Of a stretch of 9,458 bases of DNA, positions 1-5,709 are shown one piece after another. Source of the stretch: a bacterium (GTDB lineage: Bacteria; Bdellovibrionota; FAC87; UBA2466); NCBI GenBank assembly GCA_022842225.1, contig JALHPX010000083.1:1-9458 (forward strand), in the 5' to 3' direction. A program made the position numbers and the translations under genes. The notes under the pieces are model-generated. The model was not told the origin of the DNA. It saw only the letters and a program-made list of their open reading frames with translations, and did no database searches. How positions within the stretch are numbered: the stretch's first letter is position 1; the number at the start of each line of letters is the position of its first letter.

Positions 1-827
1 GGATTAAAGAAGGCATTCATTTCGATAGGTTTCATAAAGCTGACTACCTTGTCGCCACGGCGCACTTCGTTGAACTCGCGCTCCGCCTCGACCTTTACCA
101 GTTTTTCTCCAACTCCGAGCACGACGACATCCGCCACCACACGCACCAACCGGCCCAAGTAAGGCTTAGACGGCAAAGTCGTATCCCTGACTTCGCGATC
201 GTAACGAATGACCGTAAACTTATCTCCCACTTTGATGGTCTCCATCTCGTCCATCCGCAGGTACATCTCATCGGTCAGGTTCAACCCTTCGGCTCGCGTG
301 AATGCGCCGGTCACCTCACCCAAAATCTGCGATTCATCGGCGACAAAAAAATCAAGATGGATCAAGTTGCGCACATCGCGGCCCGCGATAGAGTCGGAAT
401 CCAGATCCGTGGCGGCACCGGTGCCGGCAGGCTTTAGAGTGATGACGGGAATATACAATGGCTCCGGCTCCAGCTCTGGACGGAAGTAAGACAACATCTG
501 GCCAATGGAGAGTTCGTGGGGGTTGCTGACTTCCGGATTCTCTTGCCAGAGTTTTCTCCACAACCAAGGGTCGCCCAAACTCTTAGACGAGATCGCCCAC
601 AGAGAATCGCCGCGGGTTACTTTGTACTGCTCATTGCGCTTTTTGCCGATTTTTTCGAGCCAAGCCTCTTTTGAGTAACGAGGATTGAGCGAGATGCCAC
701 TCAGGATCTCTTCTGCACGCAATGGATCCAAATAGTATTTGTACTTGCGCTTAAACACGGTGAGTTCTTCTGCGCCGGCCTGAGAACTCACCAAAAAAAC
801 GAAGAGGCTTAGAAAGATCTTTTTCAT
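1..827 (-). CDS. Exported LysM-domain protein, C-terminus cut by window edge
   Basis: The minus-strand frame opens with ATG at 827-825 and stays open to base 1, giving 275 codons of an incomplete protein. Residues 1-19 look like a Sec signal peptide: MKK, a hydrophobic stretch, then a probable cut after Ala-Gly-Ala (A19), so the protein should be exported to the periplasm or envelope. Residues 68-115 form one LysM module (YKVTRGDSLWAIS at its start, then DPWLWRKLW, an ENP turn and a closing SIGQML), a fold that binds N-acetylglucosamine in peptidoglycan. The rest, from about residue 120, is beta-rich with many charged residues and I cannot name it. Its ATG overlaps the stop of the upstream TPR lipoprotein gene in ATGA, so the two are probably translationally coupled and act together in the envelope. 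A peptidoglycan-binding role is well supported; the specific function is unknown. Confidence 0.88.
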   Translation of the reverse strand, partial: MKKIFLSLFVFLVSSQAGAEELTVFKRKYKYYLDPLRAEEILSGISLNPRYSKEAWLEKIGKKRNEQYKVTRGDSLWAISSKSLGDPWLWRKLWQENPEVSNPHELSIGQMLSYFRPELEPEPLYIPVITLKPAGTGAATDLDSDSIAGRDVRNLIHLDFFVADESQILGEVTGAFTRAEGLNLTDEMYLRMDEMETIKVGDKFTVIRYDREVRDTTLPSKPYLGRLVRVVADVVVLGVGEKLVKVEAEREFNEVRRGDKVVSFMKPIEMNAFFN

Positions 828-1615
828 GGTGACACCACTTCTTTTTGCACTTGGATTTCTGCCAGTTTCTTAGAGGCATCATTTGCAAGTGAGTTAGCCG
901 GGAACTTCTCCAGCAAGGATCGAAATTCAGGAACGGCTTCCTCGTACTGACCCAGCTCCAGATGCGATAGGGCTCGATAGTAGATCATCTCGGGCAAGCG
1001 CTGGCTGTGTGGAAACCGAGATTCAAATTGGTTCGAAGTATAGATGGCCAGACCATGATCGCCCGCCAGGTAGTGACAATGGGAGATCCAATAGGCCGCT
1101 CGATCAGAGTAAATATGATCGGGTGCCTCTTGCAGAAATTTTGTAAAGGCGGTGAGCGCGGCATCCCAGCGACGGTTATCGACGTGGTTTAAGCCCTGAC
1201 GATAGAACACCATCGCAGCGTGCTCGGAATCCCCTAACGCGGGCTTGGTGACAAATTCAGGAGTCGGCTCATCGTTTTCTATCTGCTCGGCATCTTTTCG
1301 TGGCATGCGCAAAATCGCGGTCGGCATCCGGTCCACCGTGTCTTGCTCATTCTTTACTGTTTTTTCAATATGCTTCGAGCGAATCTCTTCGTCCCACGGC
1401 ACTTCGTCGCTCACTTTGGGCAGGTGGCGACCGGATTTTTTTCTCGAGCGCAATTCACTCATGGCGCGAATGGCGGCACTCTCCTGGCGCTTAGCCCACT
1501 CCGAATCGGTATCGCTCGACTCTGCCAAATCAGCGCCTTGCTCATTCTTTGGACCCGGCAGAAAGGCGCAAGCGTTACACAGAAATAGACATAGCAATAG
1601 CGAAAGAAATCTCAT
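824..1615 (-). CDS. TPR-repeat lipoprotein, CpoB/YbgF-like
   Basis: This 263-aa protein has a short hydrophobic N-terminus (residues 3-12) ending at Cys16 in the context LCNAC. That is a loose lipobox, since position -3 is Cys rather than Leu, so lipidation is likely but not certain. Residues 25-130 are charged and low in hydrophobics, probably a disordered linker. Residues 133-241 hold three tetratricopeptide units of about 35 residues (AMVFYRQGLNHVDNRRWDAA, DRAAYWISHCHYLAGDHGLA, IYYRALSHLELGQYEEAVPE), like the C-terminal domain of CpoB/YbgF and related outer-membrane assembly lipoproteins. The ATG at 1615-1613 has an AAGGA ribosome-binding site (revcomp of 1622-1626) six bases upstream. The stop at 826-824 overlaps the start of the downstream LysM gene by 4 nt. 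A scaffold or protein-protein interaction role in the envelope is the likely job. It is not a convincing cpoB itself, because the N-terminal coiled coil and tol-pal neighbours are not seen. Confidence 0.87.
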   Translation of the reverse strand: MRFLSLLLCLFLCNACAFLPGPKNEQGADLAESSDTDSEWAKRQESAAIRAMSELRSRKKSGRHLPKVSDEVPWDEEIRSKHIEKTVKNEQDTVDRMPTAILRMPRKDAEQIENDEPTPEFVTKPALGDSEHAAMVFYRQGLNHVDNRRWDAALTAFTKFLQEAPDHIYSDRAAYWISHCHYLAGDHGLAIYTSNQFESRFPHSQRLPEMIYYRALSHLELGQYEEAVPEFRSLLEKFPANSLANDASKKLAEIQVQKEVVSP

Positions 1616-1657
1616 GAACGATCCTTAGGGGATTATCGGGACGGTAGTTAAAAGGAG

Positions 1658-1677
1658 AGAGGACTCCTCTAAGTATA
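1658..1677 (-). promoter_or_regulatory. Candidate -10 box with adjacent dyad, promoter of the TPR-LysM operon
   Basis: Read on the minus strand, TATACT (1677-1672) matches the sigma70 -10 consensus at five of six bases. Just downstream lies a perfect 6+1+6 inverted repeat, AGAGGA-C-TCCTCT (plus strand 1658-1670), which would cover the transcription start, the classic place for a repressor operator. No good -35 box is seen 16-18 bp upstream (AAGATC at the 17-bp position). The leader to the ATG at 1615 would be about 50 nt. The dyad is plainly visible; its role is inferred. Confidence 0.35.
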
Positions 1678-1869
1678 GCGGGTTTAGAGTGCTAGATCTT
1701 GATGCGCCGCCCTGCTGTGTAGCGCTCTGTATCAAGCCTGATTGGCTCGTTTCAAAACTGAATCAAAAAAGGCGGCTATCTTCCTAATATTCGAGCGTAA
1801 ATCGCACGGCATGCAGATTGCTTTGTAGGATCAGTGGCACCGGAGTTTTATTTTGCGCTCCAGCGCGCC

Positions 1870-1874
1870 GGAGG
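1870..1874 (+). promoter_or_regulatory. Strong Shine-Dalgarno site that fixes the start of the 358-aa LysM gene
   Basis: GGAGG lies 7 nt before the ATG at 1882. The frame also offers a GTG at 1834, but that codon has only a weak AGGA three bases upstream. Starting at 1882 also places the first residues right at the LysM fold, so the 16-residue extension is probably not translated. Confidence 0.8.
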
Positions 1875-1881
1875 AAAAGTA

Positions 1882-2958
1882 ATGCAACCTAGTTATGCGC
1901 TCTATGTGGTGAAATCGGGAGATAACCTGTGGAAAATTGCTCGCGATGTTTTGGGATGTCGGAGTAACGGCGAAGCAGCCCAGAAGGTCCAGGCGATTCT
2001 TTACGCCAATCGCCACCTGGGCGAATCCGGCGACAGGATTTATCCCGGGCAGCTACTCTTTTTAGAAACAGATGTTCTGCCCACCTCTCCCGATATGCTG
2101 GCTTCGGATTTGGAAACAGCTAGTCAGCAAGTACGCAGTATCTCCCCCGACGAGCAAGAGCTCCTCTGGAATAATTTCGAAGCTCTCTCGTTGATCAATT
2201 ACGAGATGCAAAACGACATGCAGTGCCCAACGCTGGGGACCATGGGTATGAGCCCTGGTAGCCTGGCAGGTTCGCTAGGCCCTGCGTTCCAACCCACGGC
2301 ATCGGGCTTTACAAAAATCCCCAAGCACATGATCCGTTGGGCTAAAGCCGCAGCCGCTGGGTACGATAAAGCCGCCGGTGGCGCATTCGGAAACTTCTTA
2401 CAAGTATCCCCGCATAGCTTTAGTTCTTTTGAAGGCGAACTAGTGCGATCGGTCTCTCAACAAGTGCGCTACGCGCGTCTGTCGAACAACACGCTTCGAC
2501 TGATTCCTGATCAAGCGCGTGCGTTTCAGATGGGAGGCAATGTTGTCGTCGCACAGACGCAGTCATCGGGTTACATGGCGTTCACCAAGGTCGTCGAGGA
2601 CAATAAGGAGCTAGCCGGCAAATTAAAAAAAGGCGGCAAAATCGTCGGCATGGGTTTGGACTTGGGAATTGCCGGTTATAATGTGGCGCAAGACTGGGAT
2701 ACCGATAAACGCAATTACACCGTTGGTGCCGAAGCGACTAAATTCGTCGGCAAGCAAGTGGTTAGCAGATATGCGGCGGCGCCCGTCGCTGCGGGCGTCT
2801 GCGGCATTCTTACATTTACAACCGGGCCTGGTGGCCTAGTTTGTTTTGTAGCGGTTTATGGTTTGACGAGTTGGGGAACGGGAGCGCTCATTGATGCGGG
2901 CGTCGACTACGGTGCTAACAAGCTATACGAGAGCAGCCACCCGCTTCCCATCAACTAG
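1882..2958 (+). CDS. LysM protein without signal peptide, glycine-rich hydrophobic C-terminus
   Basis: The protein is 358 aa from the ATG chosen by its GGAGG site. Residues 6-60 are a good LysM module (YALYVVKSGDNLWKIARDVLG at its start, RIYPGQLLFLE at its end). There is no signal peptide, since the LysM begins at once, which is unusual for a protein meant to meet peptidoglycan. Residues 60-250 match no family I know. Residues 253-270 (GKIVGMGLDLGIAGYNVA) and especially 298-337 are rich in Gly, Ala and Val and could form a membrane-inserting hairpin of two short helices split by TTGPGG. Signal-less LysM proteins occur as cargo or baseplate parts of contractile injection systems, and glycine-rich hydrophobic tails occur in polymorphic toxins; linking this gene to either is inference. 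The next gene, 42 bp downstream, encodes a multi-pass membrane protein and is probably co-transcribed. The LysM call is firm; the function is unknown. Confidence 0.85.
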   Translation: MQPSYALYVVKSGDNLWKIARDVLGCRSNGEAAQKVQAILYANRHLGESGDRIYPGQLLFLETDVLPTSPDMLASDLETASQQVRSISPDEQELLWNNFEALSLINYEMQNDMQCPTLGTMGMSPGSLAGSLGPAFQPTASGFTKIPKHMIRWAKAAAAGYDKAAGGAFGNFLQVSPHSFSSFEGELVRSVSQQVRYARLSNNTLRLIPDQARAFQMGGNVVVAQTQSSGYMAFTKVVEDNKELAGKLKKGGKIVGMGLDLGIAGYNVAQDWDTDKRNYTVGAEATKFVGKQVVSRYAAAPVAAGVCGILTFTTGPGGLVCFVAVYGLTSWGTGALIDAGVDYGANKLYESSHPLPIN

Positions 2959-2981
2959 TAAAGGGTAGTTGCGAGCGAGGC

Positions 2982-2997
2982 AATCTTTCGAAAGATT
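2982..2997. promoter_or_regulatory. Perfect 16-bp palindrome just before the start codon at 3001
   Basis: AATCTTTCGAAAGATT reads the same on both strands and ends 3 nt before the ATG. In RNA it would form a 6-bp stem with a UCGA loop. The only Shine-Dalgarno-like bases for the downstream gene (AAAGA, 2991-2995) lie inside its 3' arm, so folding would hide them. As DNA it could instead be an operator for a dimeric regulator. A smaller AACTA (2953-2957) / TAGTT (2966-2970) repeat spans the stop codon of the preceding gene. Confidence 0.6.
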
Positions 2998-3000
2998 TCT

Positions 3001-3879
3001 ATGACGGCATATAAAGACCTACTCGATAATCTCTTTCGACACTCTCCCGGCTTGGGCTTTGTGTTGATCTACTCGGTCATCAGCATTGCGATTTTGTCCC
3101 TTGTTTTACTGATCGGGCTGATGACCCTTGGCAAAAAAATCGCGATCAGTCTCGATCCGCTTTTTCGCCACCTCCTGGAAAAGGCTCGTCCGCATCTGTA
3201 TTGGACCAGCGATTTGCCCAGCTTCAAGGGCGATAGAGCCAGGCACTATGTGTTGATGGTGGCTAGGCCAGACCGTTATGTTGATATAGCCAAAGTATCG
3301 AGTTTCAATTTTGCCGAGAGGCTCGGCCCTCGTCTGTATTTTGCGGCTCGTGCACTGGGCAATGCGTTCTTCTACTTAGAACGGTTGGCAATCTATGGCT
3401 TCTGTTTGGTCGGCGTGCTGGCTTACATTAATTTGTTGCGCAACTTGGGGGTCTTTAGTTTCGACTCAACCCTCATTGCTTCTCAATTTGAGTTTTGGTG
3501 GGAATCCAAACCTTCGCGCATCTGGGAACTCGCACTGGGCACGCTTTGCGCGTTGCTCTTAATCGTCACGTTCTGGTTGCGGCGCCAGCTCTTTCCGCGC
3601 TTTGAAAAAACCATCGTACCAGTGGTCAATATCCAACTGCCGTTTCGCCCCAGCCCGGCTCTCTTGCAATGCGCGCACAGTTTTCACCTGGGCGTCTGCA
3701 TCGCCTTTCCATTGCTCTATCAAAACAAAATGCGCCGTGCCGGCGTCCAAGTTTCGGTTGCAGAAACTCCTCCTCATCAACGAGTCGTTTGTATTCTCTA
3801 TGCCGTCGGAGTTCTCGCATTTGCCATAGGAATTCTCGTCTATAGCACCCTCTGCATTCTTGGTTTTCTAACTCCGTAA
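3001..3879 (+). CDS. Multi-pass inner-membrane protein of unknown function
   Basis: This 292-aa protein matches no family I recognise. Hydrophobic segments are visible at residues 17-43, 127-147, 174-193 and 261-290, with a weaker one near 229-240, so four or five membrane passes are likely. The loop at 44-126 is basic and holds aromatic-rich motifs such as HLYWTSDLPSF; the loop at 194-228 is also basic (RRQLFPRFEK). By the positive-inside rule both basic loops are probably cytoplasmic. The ATG at 3001 is the only sensible start, but its ribosome-binding site is weak (AAAGA) and buried in a perfect palindrome. It follows the LysM gene by 42 bp on the same strand with no terminator between, so the two are probably one transcription unit. 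A role as partner or immunity protein of the LysM protein is a hypothesis drawn from the pairing; a transporter or anchor is equally possible. Confidence 0.82.
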   Translation: MTAYKDLLDNLFRHSPGLGFVLIYSVISIAILSLVLLIGLMTLGKKIAISLDPLFRHLLEKARPHLYWTSDLPSFKGDRARHYVLMVARPDRYVDIAKVSSFNFAERLGPRLYFAARALGNAFFYLERLAIYGFCLVGVLAYINLLRNLGVFSFDSTLIASQFEFWWESKPSRIWELALGTLCALLLIVTFWLRRQLFPRFEKTIVPVVNIQLPFRPSPALLQCAHSFHLGVCIAFPLLYQNKMRRAGVQVSVAETPPHQRVVCILYAVGVLAFAIGILVYSTLCILGFLTP

Positions 3880-3905
3880 GGCCGTTTTTCTCGAGCAAGG
3901 GCTTG

Positions 3906-3914
3906 TGTTAGAAT
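3906..3914 (+). promoter_or_regulatory. Candidate extended -10 promoter for the TldD/PmbA-family gene
   Basis: TGTTAGAAT fits an extended -10 element (TGn followed by a hexamer matching TATAAT at five of six bases). The -35 region (TTTTCT at 3886-3891) is poor, as is usual for extended -10 promoters. Transcription would start near 3921, giving a leader of about 110 nt before the TTG at 4031. Confidence 0.4.
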
Positions 3915-3932
3915 CGAGCCAGAAATGGCAGT

Positions 3933-3958
3933 ACGCGACTCAGTCTGAGACGCCGCGT
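3933..3958. repeat. Interrupted dyad in the leader of the TldD/PmbA-family gene
   Basis: Outer arms ACGCG (3933-3937) and CGCGT (3954-3958) enclose inner arms CTCAG (3939-3943) and CTGAG (3945-3949) with a single central base. The two halves are offset by 3 nt, so it is imperfect. It lies shortly after the predicted transcription start and could be an operator. The one-base centre argues against a stable RNA hairpin of the inner arms. Confidence 0.35.
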
Positions 3959-4019
3959 TAAGCCGATGTTTTCTCGTCATTTTCAACGCTTCACCAGAAT
4001 TACCAAAATCGATTTATCC

Positions 4020-4025
4020 AGGAGG
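4020..4025 (+). promoter_or_regulatory. Shine-Dalgarno site supporting a TTG start
   Basis: A full AGGAGG lies 5 nt before the TTG at 4031. The nearest ATG (4046) is 20 nt away, too far for this site, so TTG is the preferred initiation codon. Confidence 0.75.
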
Positions 4026-4030
4026 AATCT

Positions 4031-5383
4031 TTGGACGAATCTCCTATGCAGCTAGACCTTGAACGGGTTTTCCAAGCTTTGCGCGCGCTCGGAGCGAACG
4101 ACATCGAGCTCTACGCGGAATCCCGCACCACACACCAGCTAGACATCTGGGATCGCGTGCACCACGGACGTAGCTTGCAGGATCGCGGCTTATCGATCTA
4201 TTGCCGCAAAGGCGAAACGTCCTTTCATTTTTGCTCCAATCTCTGGGACACCGAGAGCGTTCTAAGACTAATCGCCGGTAAATCGCTAAAGGATGAAGCA
4301 ATCTCCGCCTCTATTCCGCCGGTTAAAGTGGCGGCGACAAAGCCAGGCAGCGCTCCGCTGCTCGCTCCCCACTGTGTAACGATTTTGCATGTGGCACGGG
4401 CGGCGTTTGCTCCCGCCGCAAGCTGCGGACTTTGGTTTGAAGAAGAGATTTGTGATTTCTGGGTAACCCGCGAACCCACCGGCTGGACTTCGGGGAGCCG
4501 CAAATCAGTGCGCGCACAAGCTCGCTGGAAAATCGAGCAAGAAGGTGCGCCCTCCCGTAGCTATGAATGGGAACGCTCGGGATTGGACCCAGATGCCTTT
4601 GTCGACGGATTGAAGAATGAACTTTGGTTGAGTGAAGCGGTTAAAAAAAGCGCGGGGCGCGTTTCCACTTGGCCCGCTCCGACCGGAGAGCTCCCGGTAT
4701 TTTGGTCCTCGCAAGCACTGGCAAAAATCGCCCTGCCCTTTGTGCGCGCCTTTGAAGCGGATCTCTTTTTAAAAGATCAATCCTTGCTACAAAAACTAAG
4801 CTTCCCCGCTCGCTGGGGCTTTACGCTAACGGATATGCCACAGACCGCAGAATCAGCCGTCGATGCCGAAGGCAACACAGTGGCGCAACTCGTGGTTTTG
4901 AAGAACGGCAAGCCACGCGGCTTGGCCTGCAACCGCCGAACGGCCGGCGAGATGCAGGTCCCCGAAACAGGCCATTCTCGTCGACAAAACTTTCGTCACT
5001 TACCGGTTCCTGCATTTTGGAACGTGGCCTTGCATTGGTCGGAGACAGAGCCCGATCTGCTCGCTCGCTGCCAATCCGGAATCTGGGTTGAAGATGTTGA
5101 AGTCTTGGAAAGTGATCCCGCCTCGGGACTGATTTGCCTGGCGACTCGCAAAGCATTTCTAATGCACGAGAAGACGCTCGGTGAGCCGATTGAAAATGTC
5201 GTGTTTGAAATGGAAGTGCACGACTTTTTAGCCAACATCGAAGGCGCCGGCGAAAAGCAAAAGACCTTTGGTTTTGAGATCCTCAAAGACGGGCAACGTC
5301 TGACCACTCAGATTCAATTGCCCGATGTCTTCACACCCTCGTTCCCCTTTCCGGGCTCGGTTCCCAGCGATACGTACTGGTAA
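4031..5383 (+). CDS. TldD/PmbA-family protein, TldE-like, no zinc-binding motif
   Basis: The 450-aa length equals that of PmbA/TldE. Residues 7-85 resemble the family's N-terminal domain (LGANDIELYAESRTTHQLDI, then RGLSIYCRKGETSFHF). Residues 215-435 follow the C-terminal beta domain: PAPTGELPVFWSSQALAKIA, then FTLTDMP, a VDAEGNTVAQLVVLKNGKPRG strand pair and the NRRTAGE turn, ending in PDVFTPSFPFPGS. TldD-type proteases carry HExxxH about where this protein reads PFVRAF (residues 236-241). That motif is missing, as in TldE/PmbA, the non-catalytic partner of the TldD-TldE heterodimer that processes peptides such as microcin B17 and CcdA. No tldD lies in this window. The protein is more divergent than standard PmbA, so it may be a solitary paralogue. 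Start is TTG with a strong AGGAGG; a candidate promoter lies at 3906. Family membership is likely, activity unknown. Confidence 0.7.
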   Translation: MDESPMQLDLERVFQALRALGANDIELYAESRTTHQLDIWDRVHHGRSLQDRGLSIYCRKGETSFHFCSNLWDTESVLRLIAGKSLKDEAISASIPPVKVAATKPGSAPLLAPHCVTILHVARAAFAPAASCGLWFEEEICDFWVTREPTGWTSGSRKSVRAQARWKIEQEGAPSRSYEWERSGLDPDAFVDGLKNELWLSEAVKKSAGRVSTWPAPTGELPVFWSSQALAKIALPFVRAFEADLFLKDQSLLQKLSFPARWGFTLTDMPQTAESAVDAEGNTVAQLVVLKNGKPRGLACNRRTAGEMQVPETGHSRRQNFRHLPVPAFWNVALHWSETEPDLLARCQSGIWVEDVEVLESDPASGLICLATRKAFLMHEKTLGEPIENVVFEMEVHDFLANIEGAGEKQKTFGFEILKDGQRLTTQIQLPDVFTPSFPFPGSVPSDTYW

Positions 5384-5446
5384 GCCACCCTTAACGCTGA
5401 GCGCCAAAGCCAGCCCCTACCGCAGCTTTTCGCCTCGCACTGGGCG

Positions 5447-5455
5447 TGTTATACC
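5447..5455 (+). promoter_or_regulatory. Candidate extended -10 element upstream of the 80-aa gene and ald
   Basis: TGTTATACC fits TGn plus a hexamer matching TATAAT at four of six bases. The -35 position (TTTTCG at 5427-5432) is poor. The predicted start, about 5461-5463, would lie only some 5 nt before the ATG at 5467, so the transcript would be leaderless or nearly so. This would explain why that ATG has no Shine-Dalgarno sequence. Confidence 0.3.
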
Positions 5456-5466
5456 CATGCCCAACG

Positions 5467-5709
5467 ATGTTCCCACTCCTCGAAAAAATAGATAAAGGCC
5501 TGGAATCAAAGACAAAATGTAAAGTTGTCGACAAGATGGGTCGTTACTACAATGGCGTTTTCGAGGATTCTTGGGTCCGCTATTCGGGCGGGAAACTGCG
5601 TGGCAAAGTAGTTTTTCAATCGGACGAAAAGGGTCGAGTGGAAATCGACGCCAACGATATTCTGGAAATTCTTCTACCGGGCCCCCAAGGCCCAGGAGCA
5701 AAAAAGTGA
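5467..5709 (+). CDS. Small 80-aa protein of unknown function, coupled to ald
   Basis: I do not recognise this protein. Residues 1-15 look helical (FPLLEKIDKGLES). Residues 16-70 look like a small beta barrel: alternating strands such as KCKVVDKMG, YYNGVFEDSWVRY, KLRGKVVFQ and RVEIDANDILEIL, with repeated glycine turns, somewhat like SH3 or Sm-type folds. The tail PGPQGPGAKK is proline- and glycine-rich. The ATG at 5467 is preferred over an in-frame GTG at 5446; neither has a ribosome-binding site. The gene is likely real because its stop overlaps the alanine dehydrogenase start in GTGA, and the ald Shine-Dalgarno site lies inside its last codons, so the two are probably translationally coupled. 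A link to alanine metabolism is not shown. Confidence 0.65.
   Translation: MFPLLEKIDKGLESKTKCKVVDKMGRYYNGVFEDSWVRYSGGKLRGKVVFQSDEKGRVEIDANDILEILLPGPQGPGAKK

Larger units (their letters stand above)
1616..1881. other. Divergent intergenic region between the two LysM operons
   Basis: This 266-bp stretch separates the minus-strand TPR/LysM operon from the plus-strand LysM/membrane-protein unit and must hold both promoters. No convincing small ORF, tRNA or terminator is visible. It contains the -10/dyad pair at 1658-1677 and an inverted repeat CTTGAT (1698-1703) / ATCAAG (1731-1736) around a 27-nt GC-rich interior that could extend with wobble pairs. An A+T-rich segment with TAATAT at 1785-1790 is the best plus-strand -10 candidate, though without a recognisable -35 box. 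Confidence 0.6.

Noticed and set aside
1687..1695. GAGTGCTAG resembles one half of the CIRCE heat-shock operator (TTAGCACTC-N9-GAGTGCTAA).
   Set aside because: The second half is absent at the required 9-nt spacing on either side, and no chaperone gene is adjacent.
1834..1881. An upstream GTG start would add 16 residues to the 358-aa LysM protein.
   Set aside because: It has only a weak AGGA at 3 nt, while the ATG at 1882 has GGAGG at 7 nt and begins right at the LysM domain.
5164..5187. HEKTLGEP in the TldD/PmbA-family protein looks like the start of a zinc-binding HExxxH motif.
   Set aside because: It lacks the third ligand (the residue three after Glu is not followed by His) and lies near residue 379, far from where the family's motif falls.
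4821..5307. Overlapping minus-strand open frames of 103-111 codons inside the TldD/PmbA-family gene.
   Set aside because: Their translations are rich in Arg, Ser and Pro, typical of antisense shadows, and they have no ribosome-binding site or context.
5384..5466. I looked for an intrinsic terminator between the TldD/PmbA-family gene and the 80-aa gene.
   Set aside because: Only a short CGCT-G-AGCG dyad (5395-5403) is present and no T-run follows it.
5571..5705. The ald frame is open upstream to 5571, which would extend the enzyme by 45 residues.
   Set aside because: The extension overlaps the 80-aa gene, has no family resemblance, and MIIGVPKEIK at the GTG 5706 is the standard N-terminus with a good ribosome-binding site.
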